A DNA stretch of 64,000 nucleotides from Chaetoceros tenuissimus (Eukaryota > Bacillariophyta > Thalassiosirophyceae > Chaetocerotales > Chaetocerotaceae), in contig BLLK01000047.1 of the NCBI GenBank assembly GCA_021927905.1, positions 248,001-312,000 on the forward strand. The letters are read 5' to 3'. The notes under the pieces were generated by a model, which was not told where the DNA came from, did no database searches, and worked only from the letters and a program-made list of their open reading frames with translations. Position numbers and translations under genes: made by a program. The number at the start of each line of letters is the position of its first letter. Within the stretch, counting starts at the first letter, position 1. Positions 9,515 to 21,013 of the stretch are shown here, one piece after another.

Positions 9515-10794
9515 TTACTTGTTCCATGAAGATCCGTACATCTGGGTCTCAGTTGGTCCGTGAAGATCTCTCTTTGGTGGTACAACTCCGTCGTAAGTGT
9601 AGTTTCCTCCCTCTCTGTCACGGAAGTTAACTGGATCTCCCTTGATATCTGAAATTCCAACCATAGCTGGTCCAAGTCCGGTGGATACCTCCATCAATAC
9701 CTTAGGATCGTTGTAGTGAGTGGTTGCGCGTACAATTGCAGCAGCACGAGCAGCTGGATTCTGGGACTTGAAGATTCCAGATCCAACGAATACTCCATCC
9801 ATACCGAGCTGCATCATAAGTGCAGCATCTGCTGGGGTAGCAACTCCTCCAGCAGCAAAGTTAACAACTGGAAGCTTTCCGTTGTCAGCAACGTACTTAA
9901 CAAGCTCATATGGTGCCTGCAAGTTCTTTGCTGCAACAAAAAGTTCATCCTTGGACATAACAGTCAAAGCCTTGATCTCCTTTTGTACTGTTCTTGCGTG
10001 TCTTACAGCCTCAACAATGTTTCCAGTTCCTGCCTCTCCCTTAGTTCTCAACATAGCTGCTCCCTCAGCAATACGGCGAAGAGCCTCTCCAAGGTTACGG
10101 CATCCACATACAAATGGAACCTTGAATTGATTTTTGTCGATGTGGTTCTCTTCATCAGCCATGGTAAGTACCTCAGACTCATCAATGTAATCAATCTCAC
10201 AAGCTTCAAGAATCTGAGACTCAACATAGTGTCCAATACGAGACTTAGCCATAACTGGGATGGTTACTGCATTCTTAATCTCAAGAATCATTGCTGGGTC
10301 AGACATACGTGCAACTCCTCCATCACGACGGATATCAGCTGGGATACGCTCAAGCGCCATAACTGCAACAGCTCCTGCAGCCTCAGCAATCTTTGCCTGC
10401 TCTACGTTCATGACATCCATCTATTGTTATATTCATGATACAATCATAATTCAAATTTTCGTCGTTTCATTTTCATTGATTTTTGAAAGATGCACAAAGA
10501 TTTCAGAGTGGAAGAATGGAAGAAAGAAAGGAAAGGTTAGATATTTTTGAAAAGTATAAATGCAGATTTTAACATAGGTCATAGTAGTAAGTGATGAAAA
10601 TCTTTTTCCCATATCCAGGTTGAATGTCGTTCGACGCAGATCAATATCCAGTTGATGCATCAATCAAAAAATCTTTGTTGGATATTAGACCCATCACTCT
10701 GTCAAGAACTTACGATAACTCCTCCCTTGAGCATCTGTGCCAATCCCTTCTTTACAGTGGTGGTTCCGATCTTGAATTCAGTAGACTCGCTCAT
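9515..10794 (-). CDS. PDX1: Pyridoxal 5'-phosphate synthase, lyase subunit PdxS/PDX1
   Basis: Exon 1 (10794-10714) encodes 27 residues, [10 protein letters not shown] to MLKGGVI, and ends at ATC|GTAAGT. Exon 2 (10420-9515) starts right after AATAG at [16 protein letters not shown]. The joined protein is 328 residues, normal for PdxS. This (beta/alpha)8 enzyme makes PLP from ribose 5-phosphate (or ribulose 5-phosphate), glyceraldehyde 3-phosphate and ammonia supplied by glutaminase PdxT/PDX2. The two catalytic lysines are visible in [11 protein letters not shown] and [10 protein letters not shown], with the phosphate-binding loop [10 protein letters not shown]. It has no signal or transit peptide, so it is cytosolic. 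Codon use is strongly biased toward C-ending and preferred codons, suggesting high expression. It converges tail-to-tail with the kinase gene. Confidence 0.96.
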
Positions 10795-11307
10795 CTTGAT
10801 ATTATGTATAATTGTTAGACTTGTGTGTATCAACAAAGTAAGAAGAAGATAGAAACGATGCAATCACTCTTCGCTAGTAAAGAACATTTCTTTCTGATTC
10901 ACCGAAGTCTTCAGCCTCATTCAAACAGAAAACCAGTTTCAAGGGCCAGGAAACTAGCTCTAGACAGCCAACACGGATAGTGCTGGGTAATGAGCCCCCT
11001 ACCTGATAGGGACATTTTAAATAGGTTTCAGTGAGTCCCAAAAACGTACTAGTACTTGAAGTTAAAATTTGGAGGCCAGTCAGCCAACCGAGCGAGAAAA
11101 GACACAACAGAAACAGTAATCAGTAATCTAATTCAATCAACTTTCACTCACTCAACTTATTGTAATTTGTAAATTGTATCCTTTGCTTTAGGAGAATTAT
11201 CTTTACAACATATTCAGAAGAATAGAACTACATAATAGTTTACTGCATATTTGAAACAACCTATTTCAAGAACTACATCCCCACACATACAAATTTGTAA
11301 AGAAAAC
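10795..11307. other. Divergent intergenic region
   Basis: About 510 bases lie between the PDX1 start (-) and the plastid RNA-binding protein start (+). The unusually G/C-rich block 10900-11100 stands out against the AT-rich flanks. A 77-codon frame on the minus strand (10874-11107) has no recognisable domain. No tRNA fold was found. It is likely the shared promoter region. Confidence 0.45.
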
Positions 11308-12201
11308 ATGATGATGAAATTACTATTCACCGTAATGGCATTCGCAATGTCATCTACTAATGCGTTCACTGCTCCTGCAACTTCAAGAATTTCGACTGCT
11401 ATCTTCAGCGAGGCACCAGCAGCAACCCCAACAGAAAATAATCAAGCAAAGTATGGAAAGGATCTTGAACTTCCTGGGACCTATGTTCGTTGTGGACGTT
11501 GTGCAACAAGTTATGCTATTGCAGCAGATGATCTTGGAACTGGAAAGGGACGGTAAGTTTTATGAAAGCTTGGATTTGTTAAGAGTTTTTAGATAATGAA
11601 TCAGAGGTGTGATTGTATTTCGAGGCCATCATATATGGACTACACTTGTTATATTGCAAGATGTTGAAATCCTCTGACAGAAGTGCACCAACATCCAGAG
11701 TTGGCGCGATAATATACACATATGATTTATTCCAATCATACAATTTGGGCCCTCATTTTATGACCTATTGTCACCATGCATCTCACATACTTTTCAACTC
11801 TTTGTAGCCGTATTGAATGTGGACTTTGTGGTCATTCTTGGTTCCAAACTCCAGAAAGACTTTTCACTCTGAACGATGGACATGAACTTGTACCACTTCC
11901 AGATGTGGAAATAACGCGTATTGGAAATAATGTGAAAGAAGGACGTGATCCTGATTTCGTTGGAAACAATAAATTTTATGTGGGAAATCTTGATTTTGGT
12001 GTGGAAGAAGATGATTTGAGAGCTCTATTTGCTGATATTGGAGAAGTTGGAAATGTAAGCATTATCACCGGGCCAGATGGAAGAAGTAAGGGATTTGCAT
12101 TCGTTACTATGATGAGTGATGAAGTTACTGATAAATGCATGGATTTGGATGGAACCGATTTGAATGGAAGAAATATCAATGTAAAACCACCAAATAACTA
12201 A
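11308..12201 (+). CDS. Plastid-targeted zinc-ribbon + RRM RNA-binding protein
   Basis: Exons 11308-11552 and 11808-12201 are joined across a 255-base intron (ACG|GTAAGT, TTTGTAG), giving 212 residues. The start ATG-ATG-ATG opens a signal peptide (MMMKLLFTVMAFAMSS) ending in TNAF|TAPA, the bipartite plastid targeting motif of secondary red plastids. Then YVRCGRCATSYAI and RRIECGLCGHSWFQ form a four-Cys zinc ribbon of the bacterial MJ0042/zinc-ribbon type, whose two CxxC halves sit on either side of the intron. The C-terminus is a single RRM: KFYVGNLDF is RNP2 and SKGFAFVTM is RNP1. It probably acts in plastid RNA maturation or translation, as inferred from targeting plus RRM. The ribbon-RRM pairing is unusual. 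Confidence 0.83.
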
Positions 12202-12588
12202 GTTTGTTGTTTGAATAAATTGTAAAACGACCTATTTTTCTAATAAAATACAATCATAAAAGATAAATTCAACAAGTTGTAATACAATTATACTCTAGTT
12301 GGGTACCTAAGGTAGATCTTACCCATGATGAAAACATGATAGATGATGATAGATTTTCCACTCTTTCGGTGAGTATGGATTTAACCGTCAATAACGGCGT
12401 TTACAAAGTAGCTATGCAAAGTGCTACTACATCAAACTTACCTTTTACTATCCACCCATTTTTTTCGCGCAAAATCTTCACCACCAGATGCCAGCTGCAA
12501 GCTTTGCCTTGGAAGCCACCAACAGAGCAAGAAAATCAACAACAACCATCACCTTTGTTGCATATATCTTCTATTATATCCCTCTATC
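12202..12588. other. Intergenic, RPL3 promoter region
   Basis: This stretch holds the 3' flank of the RRM gene (AATAAA-like motifs near 12212 and 12240) and the upstream region of RPL3. The open frame that runs into RPL3 from 12421 lacks ribosomal-protein similarity, so it is taken as 5' UTR. Confidence 0.55.
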
Positions 12589-13764
12589 ATGTCTCATCGT
12601 AAGTTCGAAGCACCTCGTCACGGCCATCTTGGATTCCTTCCAAAGAAGCGTACCAAGCACCATTCTGGACGCATCCGCTCCTTCCCAAAGGATAACGACA
12701 CCTCTGCAGCTCCTCACCTTACCGCTTTCCGTGGATACAAGGCTGGTATGACCCATGTTGTACGTGGAGTTGACCGTCCAGGTGCTCTTATGCACAAGAA
12801 GGAAGTTGTTGATGCTGTAACCATCCTCGAGACCCCACCAATGGTTGTTGTTGGAGTTGTTGGATACGTTGAGACCCCACATGGACTTCGCACCTTGACC
12901 ACTGTTTTCGCAGAGCATCTTTCCGAGGAGTTCAAGCGCAGATGCTACAAGAACTGGTACCAGTGCAAGAAGAAGGCTTACACCAAGTACGCACAGAAGT
13001 ACACCACTGATGGAGGAAAGGACATCGAGCACGAGCTTAACCGTATCGCTAAGTTCTGTACCGTTGTTCGTGTTATCGCACACACCCAGGTTAAGAAGTT
13101 GAACCTTCGCCTCAAGAAGGCTCACATCATGGAGATCCAGGTTAACGGAGGAGCTGACGCTGCTGCAAAGGTTGACTTCGCAAAGTCTCTTTTCGAGAAG
13201 GAGGTAACCGTTGACTCTGTTTTCGCTGAGAACGAGAACCTTGATGTTATTGGAGTAACCAAGGGTAAGGGATACGAGGGAGTTACCCACAGATGGGGAG
13301 TAACCCGTCTTCCACGTAAGACCCACAGAGGTCTTCGTAAGGTAGCTTGTATTGGATCCTGGCATCCAGCTCGTGTATCCACCACTGTACCACGTGCTGG
13401 TCAGGACGGATACTTCCACCGTACCGAGCTTAACAAGAAGGTATACCGTATCGGAAAGAAGGGAGATGCTGCTTCTTGCCGTACCGGAGCTGATCTTACC
13501 GAGAAGGGAGTTACCCCAATGGGAGGATTCCCACACTACGGAGAGGTTAACGAGGACTGGCTTATGCTCAAGGGATGTTGCGTAGGAGTTAAGAAGCGCC
13601 CAGTTATCTTGAGAAAGTCCATGTTGAACCACTCTTCCAGAAAGCACCTCGAGACCATCGACATCAAGTTCATCGATACTTCCTCCAAGCTTGGACACGG
13701 AAGATTCCAGACCGCAGACGAGAAGGCGAAGTTCCTTGGACCACTTGCATCCAAGCAAAAGTAA
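12589..13764 (+). CDS. RPL3: 60S ribosomal protein L3 (uL3)
   Basis: An intronless gene of 391 residues starting [20 protein letters not shown], the universal eukaryotic uL3 start, which is why the ATG at 12589 is chosen over the longer frame from 12421. uL3 is a core protein of the large subunit near the peptidyl-transferase centre. Its extension includes the conserved region [14 protein letters not shown] and the central [17 protein letters not shown]. The C-terminus is [20 protein letters not shown]. Codon use is highly optimised (AAG, GGA, ACC, CGT), unlike most neighbours. That is normal for ribosomal genes, and it leaves a long open frame on the opposite strand with no meaning. Confidence 0.98.
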   Translation: MSHRKFEAPRHGHLGFLPKKRTKHHSGRIRSFPKDNDTSAAPHLTAFRGYKAGMTHVVRGVDRPGALMHKKEVVDAVTILETPPMVVVGVVGYVETPHGLRTLTTVFAEHLSEEFKRRCYKNWYQCKKKAYTKYAQKYTTDGGKDIEHELNRIAKFCTVVRVIAHTQVKKLNLRLKKAHIMEIQVNGGADAAAKVDFAKSLFEKEVTVDSVFAENENLDVIGVTKGKGYEGVTHRWGVTRLPRKTHRGLRKVACIGSWHPARVSTTVPRAGQDGYFHRTELNKKVYRIGKKGDAASCRTGADLTEKGVTPMGGFPHYGEVNEDWLMLKGCCVGVKKRPVILRKSMLNHSSRKHLETIDIKFIDTSSKLGHGRFQTADEKAKFLGPLASKQK

Positions 13765-14448
13765 ATTTTGTCTATGGGCATGGAAAGAAAAGAGTTGGAT
13801 GGCAATTCGAGTTCCTTGGCACAGTTTTCATGAATATTTATGAGGTTCTTTTCTAAGTAATAAGATTTGTTATCTATGAAATACACTCTTTTTAATGTCA
13901 TATATTACACACTTCGTGAACAAATGCTGAGTTCGCACTCAATACTTACAAGCATGTTGTTCGTTGAAGTGTCAAAATCTAAATTGCTCTTAAGTACGAC
14001 TTGAAATTGGAACTAGACTTCTTTTGGAAAGAATCATAAGAAGAGTGCTCACTTTTAGATATTGGAATGCATAGCGATAGTAAATAAGGAAATTGCACTC
14101 CATTCAAAAGACACTTGGGATGCTGAGTAAAATTTCTGCTCCATAATTCCTGCATTCTGAATTGGAATACCTATGATGCAGCTAGTTGATAGTTTTGTTA
14201 TGTACTTTTTTAGCTGAGATTTCTGTCTTTTTACGACAAGTTTTTGGTCCATAAAGATTTGACTTTATTGTGAGAGGTCCCCAAGCTGCGCGCTTTTCTA
14301 ACTTTTCTCTATTTTATCACAAATATTAGATTATCTCCATTCCTCTCAATGAAAGACTATCTACTAACTCATAAGTTCTCCATTTGAGCTTTCTGATTAC
14401 TATACAACACCTAGCCCTATCCCCGAATGCAATTATCAGAGAACAAAA
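13765..14448. other. Intergenic
   Basis: About 680 AT-rich bases lie between RPL3 and the secreted protease. Short frames on the minus strand (for example 14055-14252) show no domain or coding bias. No tRNA or structured RNA was recognised. Confidence 0.5.
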
Positions 14449-17187
14449 ATGAAGAGATACAGCTACTGTCTGATATGGGCACTTTTCCTCTCTGAATTCA
14501 TAAATGAATCTGTACATGCCGAAGATCTAGAAACGAAATTCAAATATAGTAATATTTTCTCATCAACGGATTCTGTGGAAATTACGGATACAATCATTCA
14601 ACCTCGAATTATTGGTGGAACATCTGCCGCGCCAGATGAATATCCTTGGTTTGTCCGTTTTACAAATACTGATGGCACAACGCAAGGTTGTGCTGGATCT
14701 CTAGTTACAGATGAATTTGTGCTGACTGCTGGCCACTGTTTAAGAGGACAAGGATATGAAATTAACCCAGTGACACAAACATTGCTAGAGGTTGGAAAAT
14801 ATTGTGTAGACGCTTCTTGTCAAAATGAAGTTGTTACGAATGTGGAAACTGTAGGGGTCAGTCTATTTTTTATACATCCCGATTACAATTACAATACGTT
14901 TGAGTATGACTTTGCCCTGTTGAAACTCAACGAAGCTGTTTCAATTTCTCCTATTGCAATGGATCAGGGGCAATATTCACCTCTCTATGATACTACAAAA
15001 GAACTTTGGGTTGCAGGTTTGGGAGAGACCGATACTGGCGGAGGAGGAGTGTATCCAGATAAACTTTTGCATACAAATGTCTTATATGTAGAACAATCTG
15101 ATTGTGAAAATTCTTTCACAGATGTTGCGAATATTATAGACGCAATGCTTTGTGCTATTGACGATGGGAAAGATGGATGGTAAGTTTGAGGTATGGATTG
15201 TGCATTCTGTAATCTTGTATAGTTTTTTTGTCTGACGAAATATGATGAATATTTTATCACGAAATAGTCAAGGCGGTAAGTATCTTTCCTTTGATCAACT
15301 TCAATACTCATTCATTCCATTATGTTCACACATACACATTTAATTTTTCAGATTCCGGTGGACCATTGTATGATAAAGAAAATGACGCTTTAGTAGGAAT
15401 TGTTAGCTTTGGAATTGGTTGTGCTTCTCCAATTGTAAGTACTGAGTGGCAAAACCTTGTTTGTTTTCATCATTACGACAGTCGCTAACCTTGTAGCAAT
15501 GAACATAGTTTCCTGGAGTTTACAGTAGAATTTCAGATCAGGTCAGTAAAATTTACTCTTAATTCTACAACCATTTTAATATACTTACTTGTGTATGAAA
15601 CTGATCTGATTTTTTTAACAGTGGGACTGGATTCGAAAGAATATCTGTGATAATTCAGATACATTGCCTGAATTTTGTATAACACCTGCTCCATCTGTTG
15701 ACTCTCAGGAACCGTCACAGGCACCCATCGTTTTCACTAAAGCACCAGTGGAATTGCAACCTTCAGAGGTGCCGTCTGTCATTCCGTCATCATCGATGAG
15801 CCCTAGTGGAACCAAGATACCGTCAGCTGCTCCTTCTGTTTCAGCTGCTCCTTCTGTTTCAGTTGCTCCAAGTAGTCTTGATCTTAGTAGTAATCCATCA
15901 TCATCGATGAGCCCTAGTGGAACCAAGATGCCGTCAGCTGCTCCTTCAGTCTCAGCCGCTCCAAGTAGTCTCGATCTTAGTAGTAATCCATCATCATCGA
16001 TAAGCCCTAGTGGAACCAAGATACCGTCAGCTGCTCCTTCTGTTTCAGCTGCTCCTAGTAGTCTTGATCTTAGTAGTAATCCATCATCATCGATGAGCCC
16101 TAGTGGAACCAAGATGCCGTCAGCTGCTCCTTCTGTTTCAGCTGCTCCTAGTAGTCTTGATCTTAGTAGTAATCCATCATCATCGATGAGCCCTAGTGGA
16201 ACCAAGATGCCGTCAGCTGCTCCTTCAGTCTCAGCCGCTCCAAGTAGTCTCGATCTTAGTAGTAATCCATCATCATCGATGAGCCCTAGTGGAACCAAGA
16301 TGCCGTCAGCTGCTCCTTCTATTTCAGCCGCTCCAAGTAGTCTCGATCTTAGTAGTAATCCCTCATCATCTACGAATCCAAGTGGTACCAAGATGCCGTC
16401 AGCTGCTCCTTCAGTTTCATCTGCTCCAAGCAGCAGTCCATCTAGTAATCCATCAAAATCTATGTTTCCAAGCTCAAGTCACCGACCATCGACATCATCT
16501 TCTGAACAATCTGCATCACCCTCTTCTGGTCCATCTGTTGACGAAGTATCATTGGCACCAGCAATGGAGGATTCCAAATCACCATCTTCTATTCCATCTT
16601 TTTCGCCATCTGCAAAGACTCTTGAACCATCAAATCTGCCTACCGAAGTAAATTTATCTTTACAACCTTCAATGTCGAGCTCGAACAAACCATCAGCGAG
16701 ACCATCATCGCATCCTAGTGTCAGTACCAGTAGTCCAACGAAAGTCACTTCGTCACCAGTCACTTCATCACCAGTTGTTCTAAGTGAATGTGAGAACCCC
16801 TTACACAGTCTAATGGAATTTCAGATCACTCCAGATGTATATGGTAAATACGATAATGCATTCAATTTGTTAGTAAGAAAAGAGGGTAGGTGGAAGAAAA
16901 GAGTAAGAGTGAGATCCTTTGAAAGCTCTAAACTGCAAACAGTAAAGAGATGCGTCCCAACGCGCAATTGCTACAAAGCAACAGTTTTAGATAAGTACGG
17001 AGGTAAGTTTTTGCACTGTAAAGATTTGGCACTCATTGTACAGATACTCACTTTTTATTTAGATGGTTTATGTTGCTCTTATGGACAAGGTAGCTACGTT
17101 GTAAAATGGGAAGGTACCGTTGTAGCTTCGTCAAACTTTTTGAATGGTAGAAAAGAGACAAGCAATACATTTGGGGATGGATGCTAG
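14449..17187 (+). CDS. Secreted trypsin-like serine protease with Ser/Pro repeat stalk and C-terminal Cys domain
   Basis: Six exons: 14449-15182, a micro-exon 15268-15275 (8 bases), 15352-15434, 15509-15541, 15622-17002 and 17063-17187. Signal peptide MKRYSYCLIWALFLSEF, then the S1 start RIIGGTSAAPDEYPWFV. The triad is His in LTAGHC, Asp in EYDFALLKL and Ser in CQGDSGGPLY; the Ser motif is assembled only when the 8-base exon is included. FPGVYSRISDQ and WDWIRKNIC close the fold. A long Ser/Pro-rich region (about residues 315-690) holds seven 31-residue repeats. The C-terminal domain (FQITPDVYGKYDNAF to DGLCCSYGQGSYVV) is a Cys-containing module I recognise from diatom surface proteins. The last intron is 60 bases and stop-free in frame, so retention would give a longer protein. 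A cell-surface or secreted role is likely. Confidence 0.88.
15787..16455 (+). repeat. 93-bp coding tandem repeat (seven copies)
   Basis: Seven copies begin near 15787, 15898, 15991, 16084, 16177, 16270 and 16363. The period is 93 bases (31 residues); the first unit is 18 bases longer (one extra APSVSV-type insert). The core reads NPSSSMSPSGTKMPSAAPS. Neighbouring copies differ at few, often shared positions (ATA/ATG, GCT/GCC), which suggests recent unequal exchange. The units encode the protease stalk. Confidence 0.92.
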
Positions 17188-17439
17188 TGTATTAGAAGAA
17201 AGTGTAATCATAGGTTTTAATTCATTTTTATTTTGATCCACTCTTTTGTACTTGAGCCTTTATTGCCTGCTCTCATAATATGTGACTAAGACGTTGAGAG
17301 TTGATCTTATTATGTACATGAATGAAATCGTGGAGACTCGACTCGACTCAGAATCGTGGCCCAGTAAGCGTGGAAATGGACACCGTGGAATGATCAATTT
17401 ATTTTCTTCCAAAACAAAAACAAACTCATAATTTTCAAA

Positions 17440-19259
17440 ATGAAGAAAACGGACAGAGACGGCGACACAGTATATACATCTGATAATACGGCCAATTGCT
17501 GCGGGTTCATGTCTACTTTCTTTGAGGAAACTGCTCCTACGATGCCAAAGATTCTGCGAGGAGCTCAGGATTCTTCTTCTAACCTCACTAGTGGTAATAA
17601 TTTTATTTGGGCTAAAGACGACTCGTCCAAATCTACAAATTCAGTTGGAAGTAATGCAACCGACTTTAGTAATTCAGAACAGGTATCGAACAAGTGGCCA
17701 TTCCAATTCTTAAATGATGATCTTGATTACGGTGATAAGATTACAACAGATGGAAAAACTGTGAAAGCTACCAACTCTTTTGAAATGCGCAGAGTCAGTT
17801 TCGTCCCTAACCCAGAAATTATGGATGTACAATCTTCAGGGAAGAAGAGATATCTGATTGGCTCCATTATCTTGGCAATCATCGCAGCTACATGTGCGTT
17901 GTATGGTAAGTTTGATACGCTCTCTTTCTTCCATCTACCTTTCTCTACTAACTTTTCTAAAGGCCAAATGAAACGATCAGAACCATTTTTATCAGAAAGC
18001 AAATCTGAGAGCTTTGTCGGTTCAGCGAGATTGATTGGAATCAAACATATGATTATCGCATCGAATTTGACCAAAGAGGAATCTTTTGAAGATCCGAACA
18101 GTGTTCAAAATTCTGCTCTCTTGTGGTTGGCTGAGATGGATCCGATGCAAATGCCGCTCGATGATCCTCTCATTCTCCAACGCTATGCTTTGGCAACACT
18201 TTTCTTTACTCTTCCACGACTTGATGAGGGAATGGCCAACTTTTCCAAATGGTTAACGGGAAGACCTGTTTGCGAATGGGAAGGGATCTCTTGTGCTACC
18301 CAATCCAATAGTAAAGTGACTGATATCACTAGCATCACAGTACATTTATATCAGGAGGTGCTTGATGGGATTGGTGTAATGCCGTTGCCTAAAGAACTCT
18401 TTTTGTCCTTCAGAGTGAGTAAGAACATGCACTTCATCTATTATTTCTACATGAAGCTTCAGACTAACCATGATATTTTAGGGTCTGAAACACCTTGATC
18501 TCCGTGGAGTTGGGTTTACAGCGATTCCTCAGGAAGTGGGAGATCTTTTGAATCTAGAGACTCTTCTATTGGGCGGAAATAAGTTTACAGGGGGCCTACC
18601 AGATCTTTCAAAGTTGGCAAATCTCAAGATTCTAGGATTACAAGATAATCTTTTCACCGGCAATATTCCCGATGGTATCTGGTCACTGAAGAAATTAGAG
18701 GCGATCTACCTCGACGGAAATCATCTTACGGGAACTGTGTCTCTTAATATCCAGAATCTGCGTAATCTTTCCGATTTGCGTTTGAGAGATAACAGATTGA
18801 GCGGTGACATTGAGTTTCTCGAAGGAATGAGTGAGTACATAAACTCTCTATGGGTGGATTCTTCATGTTATTTATCAATGATTCTCACTTCTCTCGGCTT
18901 CAACAGATGAACTTCGAGTGTGTTATTTGGACCACAACCAATTCGAAGGAAACATTCCTGCAAACATCGCATCTCTGAAACATTTGAAGTCCATGACATT
19001 GAATAACAACAAGCTTTCTGCAACTATTCCTTTTGGAATCCAGAAGTTAGTGCATTTAGAGCATTTCATCGCGAGTCAAAATGCTTTGACAGGTCCACTT
19101 CCATTTGATTTCAAGGAACTTCCAAAATTAAACCATCTATGGTTAGCAGGTAATGACGCTTTGACTGGATTGATTCCAATGAATCTTTGCTCTACCGTCA
19201 ACATCACTGTAGATTGTGAGACTATTTATTGTCCATGTTGCAAACAATGTACTAATTAG
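17440..19259 (+). CDS. Membrane-anchored leucine-rich repeat protein
   Basis: Four exons: 17440-17905, 17963-18414, 18482-18830 and 18907-19259, joining in frame. A Ser/Asn-rich cytosolic N-terminus of about 145 residues precedes one membrane helix (YLIGSIILAIIAATCALYG), which suggests type II orientation with the LRRs outside. Next comes a cap motif (NFSKWLTGRPVCEWEGISC), then about eight plant-type LRRs (LETLLLGGNKFTGGLPD, LKILGLQDNLFTGNIPD and so on). The C-terminus ends in a Cys cluster (CETIYCPCCKQC). No kinase domain is present. This architecture is common and multigenic in diatoms; ligand and function are unknown. The first intron is 57 bases, stop-free and in frame. Confidence 0.86.
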
Positions 19260-19388
19260 AGACTATTTGACAGGAGGACAGAAACTTTATTCTTCGCATC
19301 TCTTCTAATTTTTCTTCCTTGAGGCAAAAGGCGATTCAATACCATCTCGCAAGACAATGATATAAATTCATCTCTTAAAATTAATTCT

Positions 19389-20574
19389 CTACCAATTGAG
19401 CCATTTTGTTTGCTTATCATCTACTGGATATCCCCAGTGTTCCAAAGCTTCCTTCATATCTTCAGTGTGCTTATTTCTTTCTGGATAAACTGTGTCAGTA
19501 GCAACAAACTTTCCAGTTACATCCAACGAGTTATACCTATGAAGTTTCATGCTACCATACAAACCAGCCTGAGCAGCTGGACTGTTTTCAGCAAATTCGA
19601 TTGCGTCATCTATATCAGCTGCATTGAAAAGAATGAAATCTCCAACAGCGATAGAAGAAGGATCATCTTTAAATTCAGTTGGCAAATGCATTGGTCCAGT
19701 TGCAATAATACGTTCGGATCTAATAAGATACTCCAAATAATCATTCTTTACTTCCTCACGTACTTGTGCAATATCTGCCGCCTCCTCTGGAGAACGATCC
19801 ATACTAATAAGAAGATATGGAAATCCCTTTCTTCCATCATCAATACGAAGCGAATAATCACGAATTTGACGCCATCTGAATAGTGGAATTTCTGAAATAT
19901 CTCCTCCAGTGAGCTTTTGTACAATTGGATCATTCGAAAGAAGATCCTGTGCATATCCCAATTCGGTTGATTCAATACAAACCATATGTCCCACTGTTCT
20001 CTTCATATCCGAAGAAAGTCTATTTCGATGCATTCAAATTGACAAAAAAGATTAGCAACCCTACTCGCATGCATAAAAGCACAAGTTGAGGAAAAGTTAC
20101 TTACAATTGATGTGACCACAAAACATCAGCCATACTATCAGCATTAAAGGTTTCATTGTAAAGATTTGCCTTGCGACTGAAAAGGACATGATCCTCGGTA
20201 AGTTCAATTCTTTGTTCATGAAGATCCAACATATCTTCATCTCCAGCAAGCGCACGATCCATTACAAGTGCAAGAAATCTATTTCCAGCGTTCTTGGACA
20301 TTGGAACTGGAGTTTCTTCCTCACTTGGTGTATCCTCTACATCACCATTTGCATCAATTGGAACTCCAAACTCATTTGAACTATCGTCATCAGAAGTGTA
20401 ATCAGAATCAGAAGATTTATAATCTGATGAATCTGCATAGAAAGAATTCAACTCAGTGTTGATTGATCGTTGACATGAGCCGACTTTGTTGACATTGTTG
20501 ATAGAGAAGGCGTTCGCTGCCGATAAACAAAGAGCCAGAGCGGCTATTATAGATGATGTCTTTAGGAACTGCAT
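19389..20574 (-). CDS. Plastid-targeted YCII-domain protein
   Basis: Exon 1 is 20574-20105 and exon 2 is 20019-19389, joined at TT|GTAAGT / AATAG|A, total 366 residues. The N-terminus MQFLKTSSIIAALALCLSAA NAFS is a signal peptide followed by the NAF|S plastid transit motif, which is why this Met is preferred over the upstream one. An acidic Ser/Asp-rich segment follows. The C-terminal half holds a YCII-like ferredoxin fold (FPYLLISMDRSPEEAADIAQ, RIIATGPMHLP, VGDFILFNAADIDDAIEFAE, SPAAQAGLYGSMKLHRYNS). YCII domains occur in small dehydrochlorinase-like proteins of uncertain function. It converges with the LRR gene to its left. Confidence 0.78.
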
Positions 20575-21013
20575 AGTATTTACTCGTTTACAACTGTTCC
20601 AAGATGGTATCAGATGTAGATTATTACTGTGGTAACTTCTTATTGCATAAGTGATGAGTGTAGTTTTTGTAAAGAAATAAGCAGTGGACATGAAGCCTTG
20701 TCGAAAAGAAAAAAAAGGGAAGCAAAGAGGTGAACCACAGAGATGGGACTAAAATAACATCAACATTTTGTCATAGCAGTGGATACTGGTACCTTGAGGT
20801 AATAGGCACAGTATTATTGTAGTTGCTTAGATGCCGACCTCTTCATTGAACTTTAAAGAACAATTCTAGCTAGAGTAGAATAGTATGAGTCATGAAAACA
20901 GACAAATGAAGTCGACAAGCAAATAGGACTTTCGAGTAAATAATTACTTGTATACATTCCTTAATTTATCAAATAATGCATCTTACTTGGCACCTTGGAT
21001 AAAAATCTTACGC
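20575..21013. other. Intergenic
   Basis: This region of about 440 bases holds the upstream region of the YCII gene and the 3' flank of the next LRR gene; both are on the minus strand. No gene, RNA or repeat is seen. Confidence 0.5.

Noticed and set aside
9716-10438. 240-codon + strand frame opposite PDX1
   Set aside because: It is the shadow of a highly biased gene; Ser/Cys/Asn-rich with no domain.
10900-11100. G/C-rich block as a possible snRNA or rRNA relic
   Set aside because: No recognisable snRNA, tRNA or rRNA motif was found on either strand.
12574-13758. 394-codon open frame opposite RPL3
   Set aside because: It is a product of the strong codon bias in RPL3; the sense strand is an unmistakable uL3 and the antisense has no domain.
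15705-16391. 228-codon frame opposite the protease repeats
   Set aside because: The frame simply mirrors the 93-bp repeat; the repetitive Leu/Gly/Ala content has no family match.
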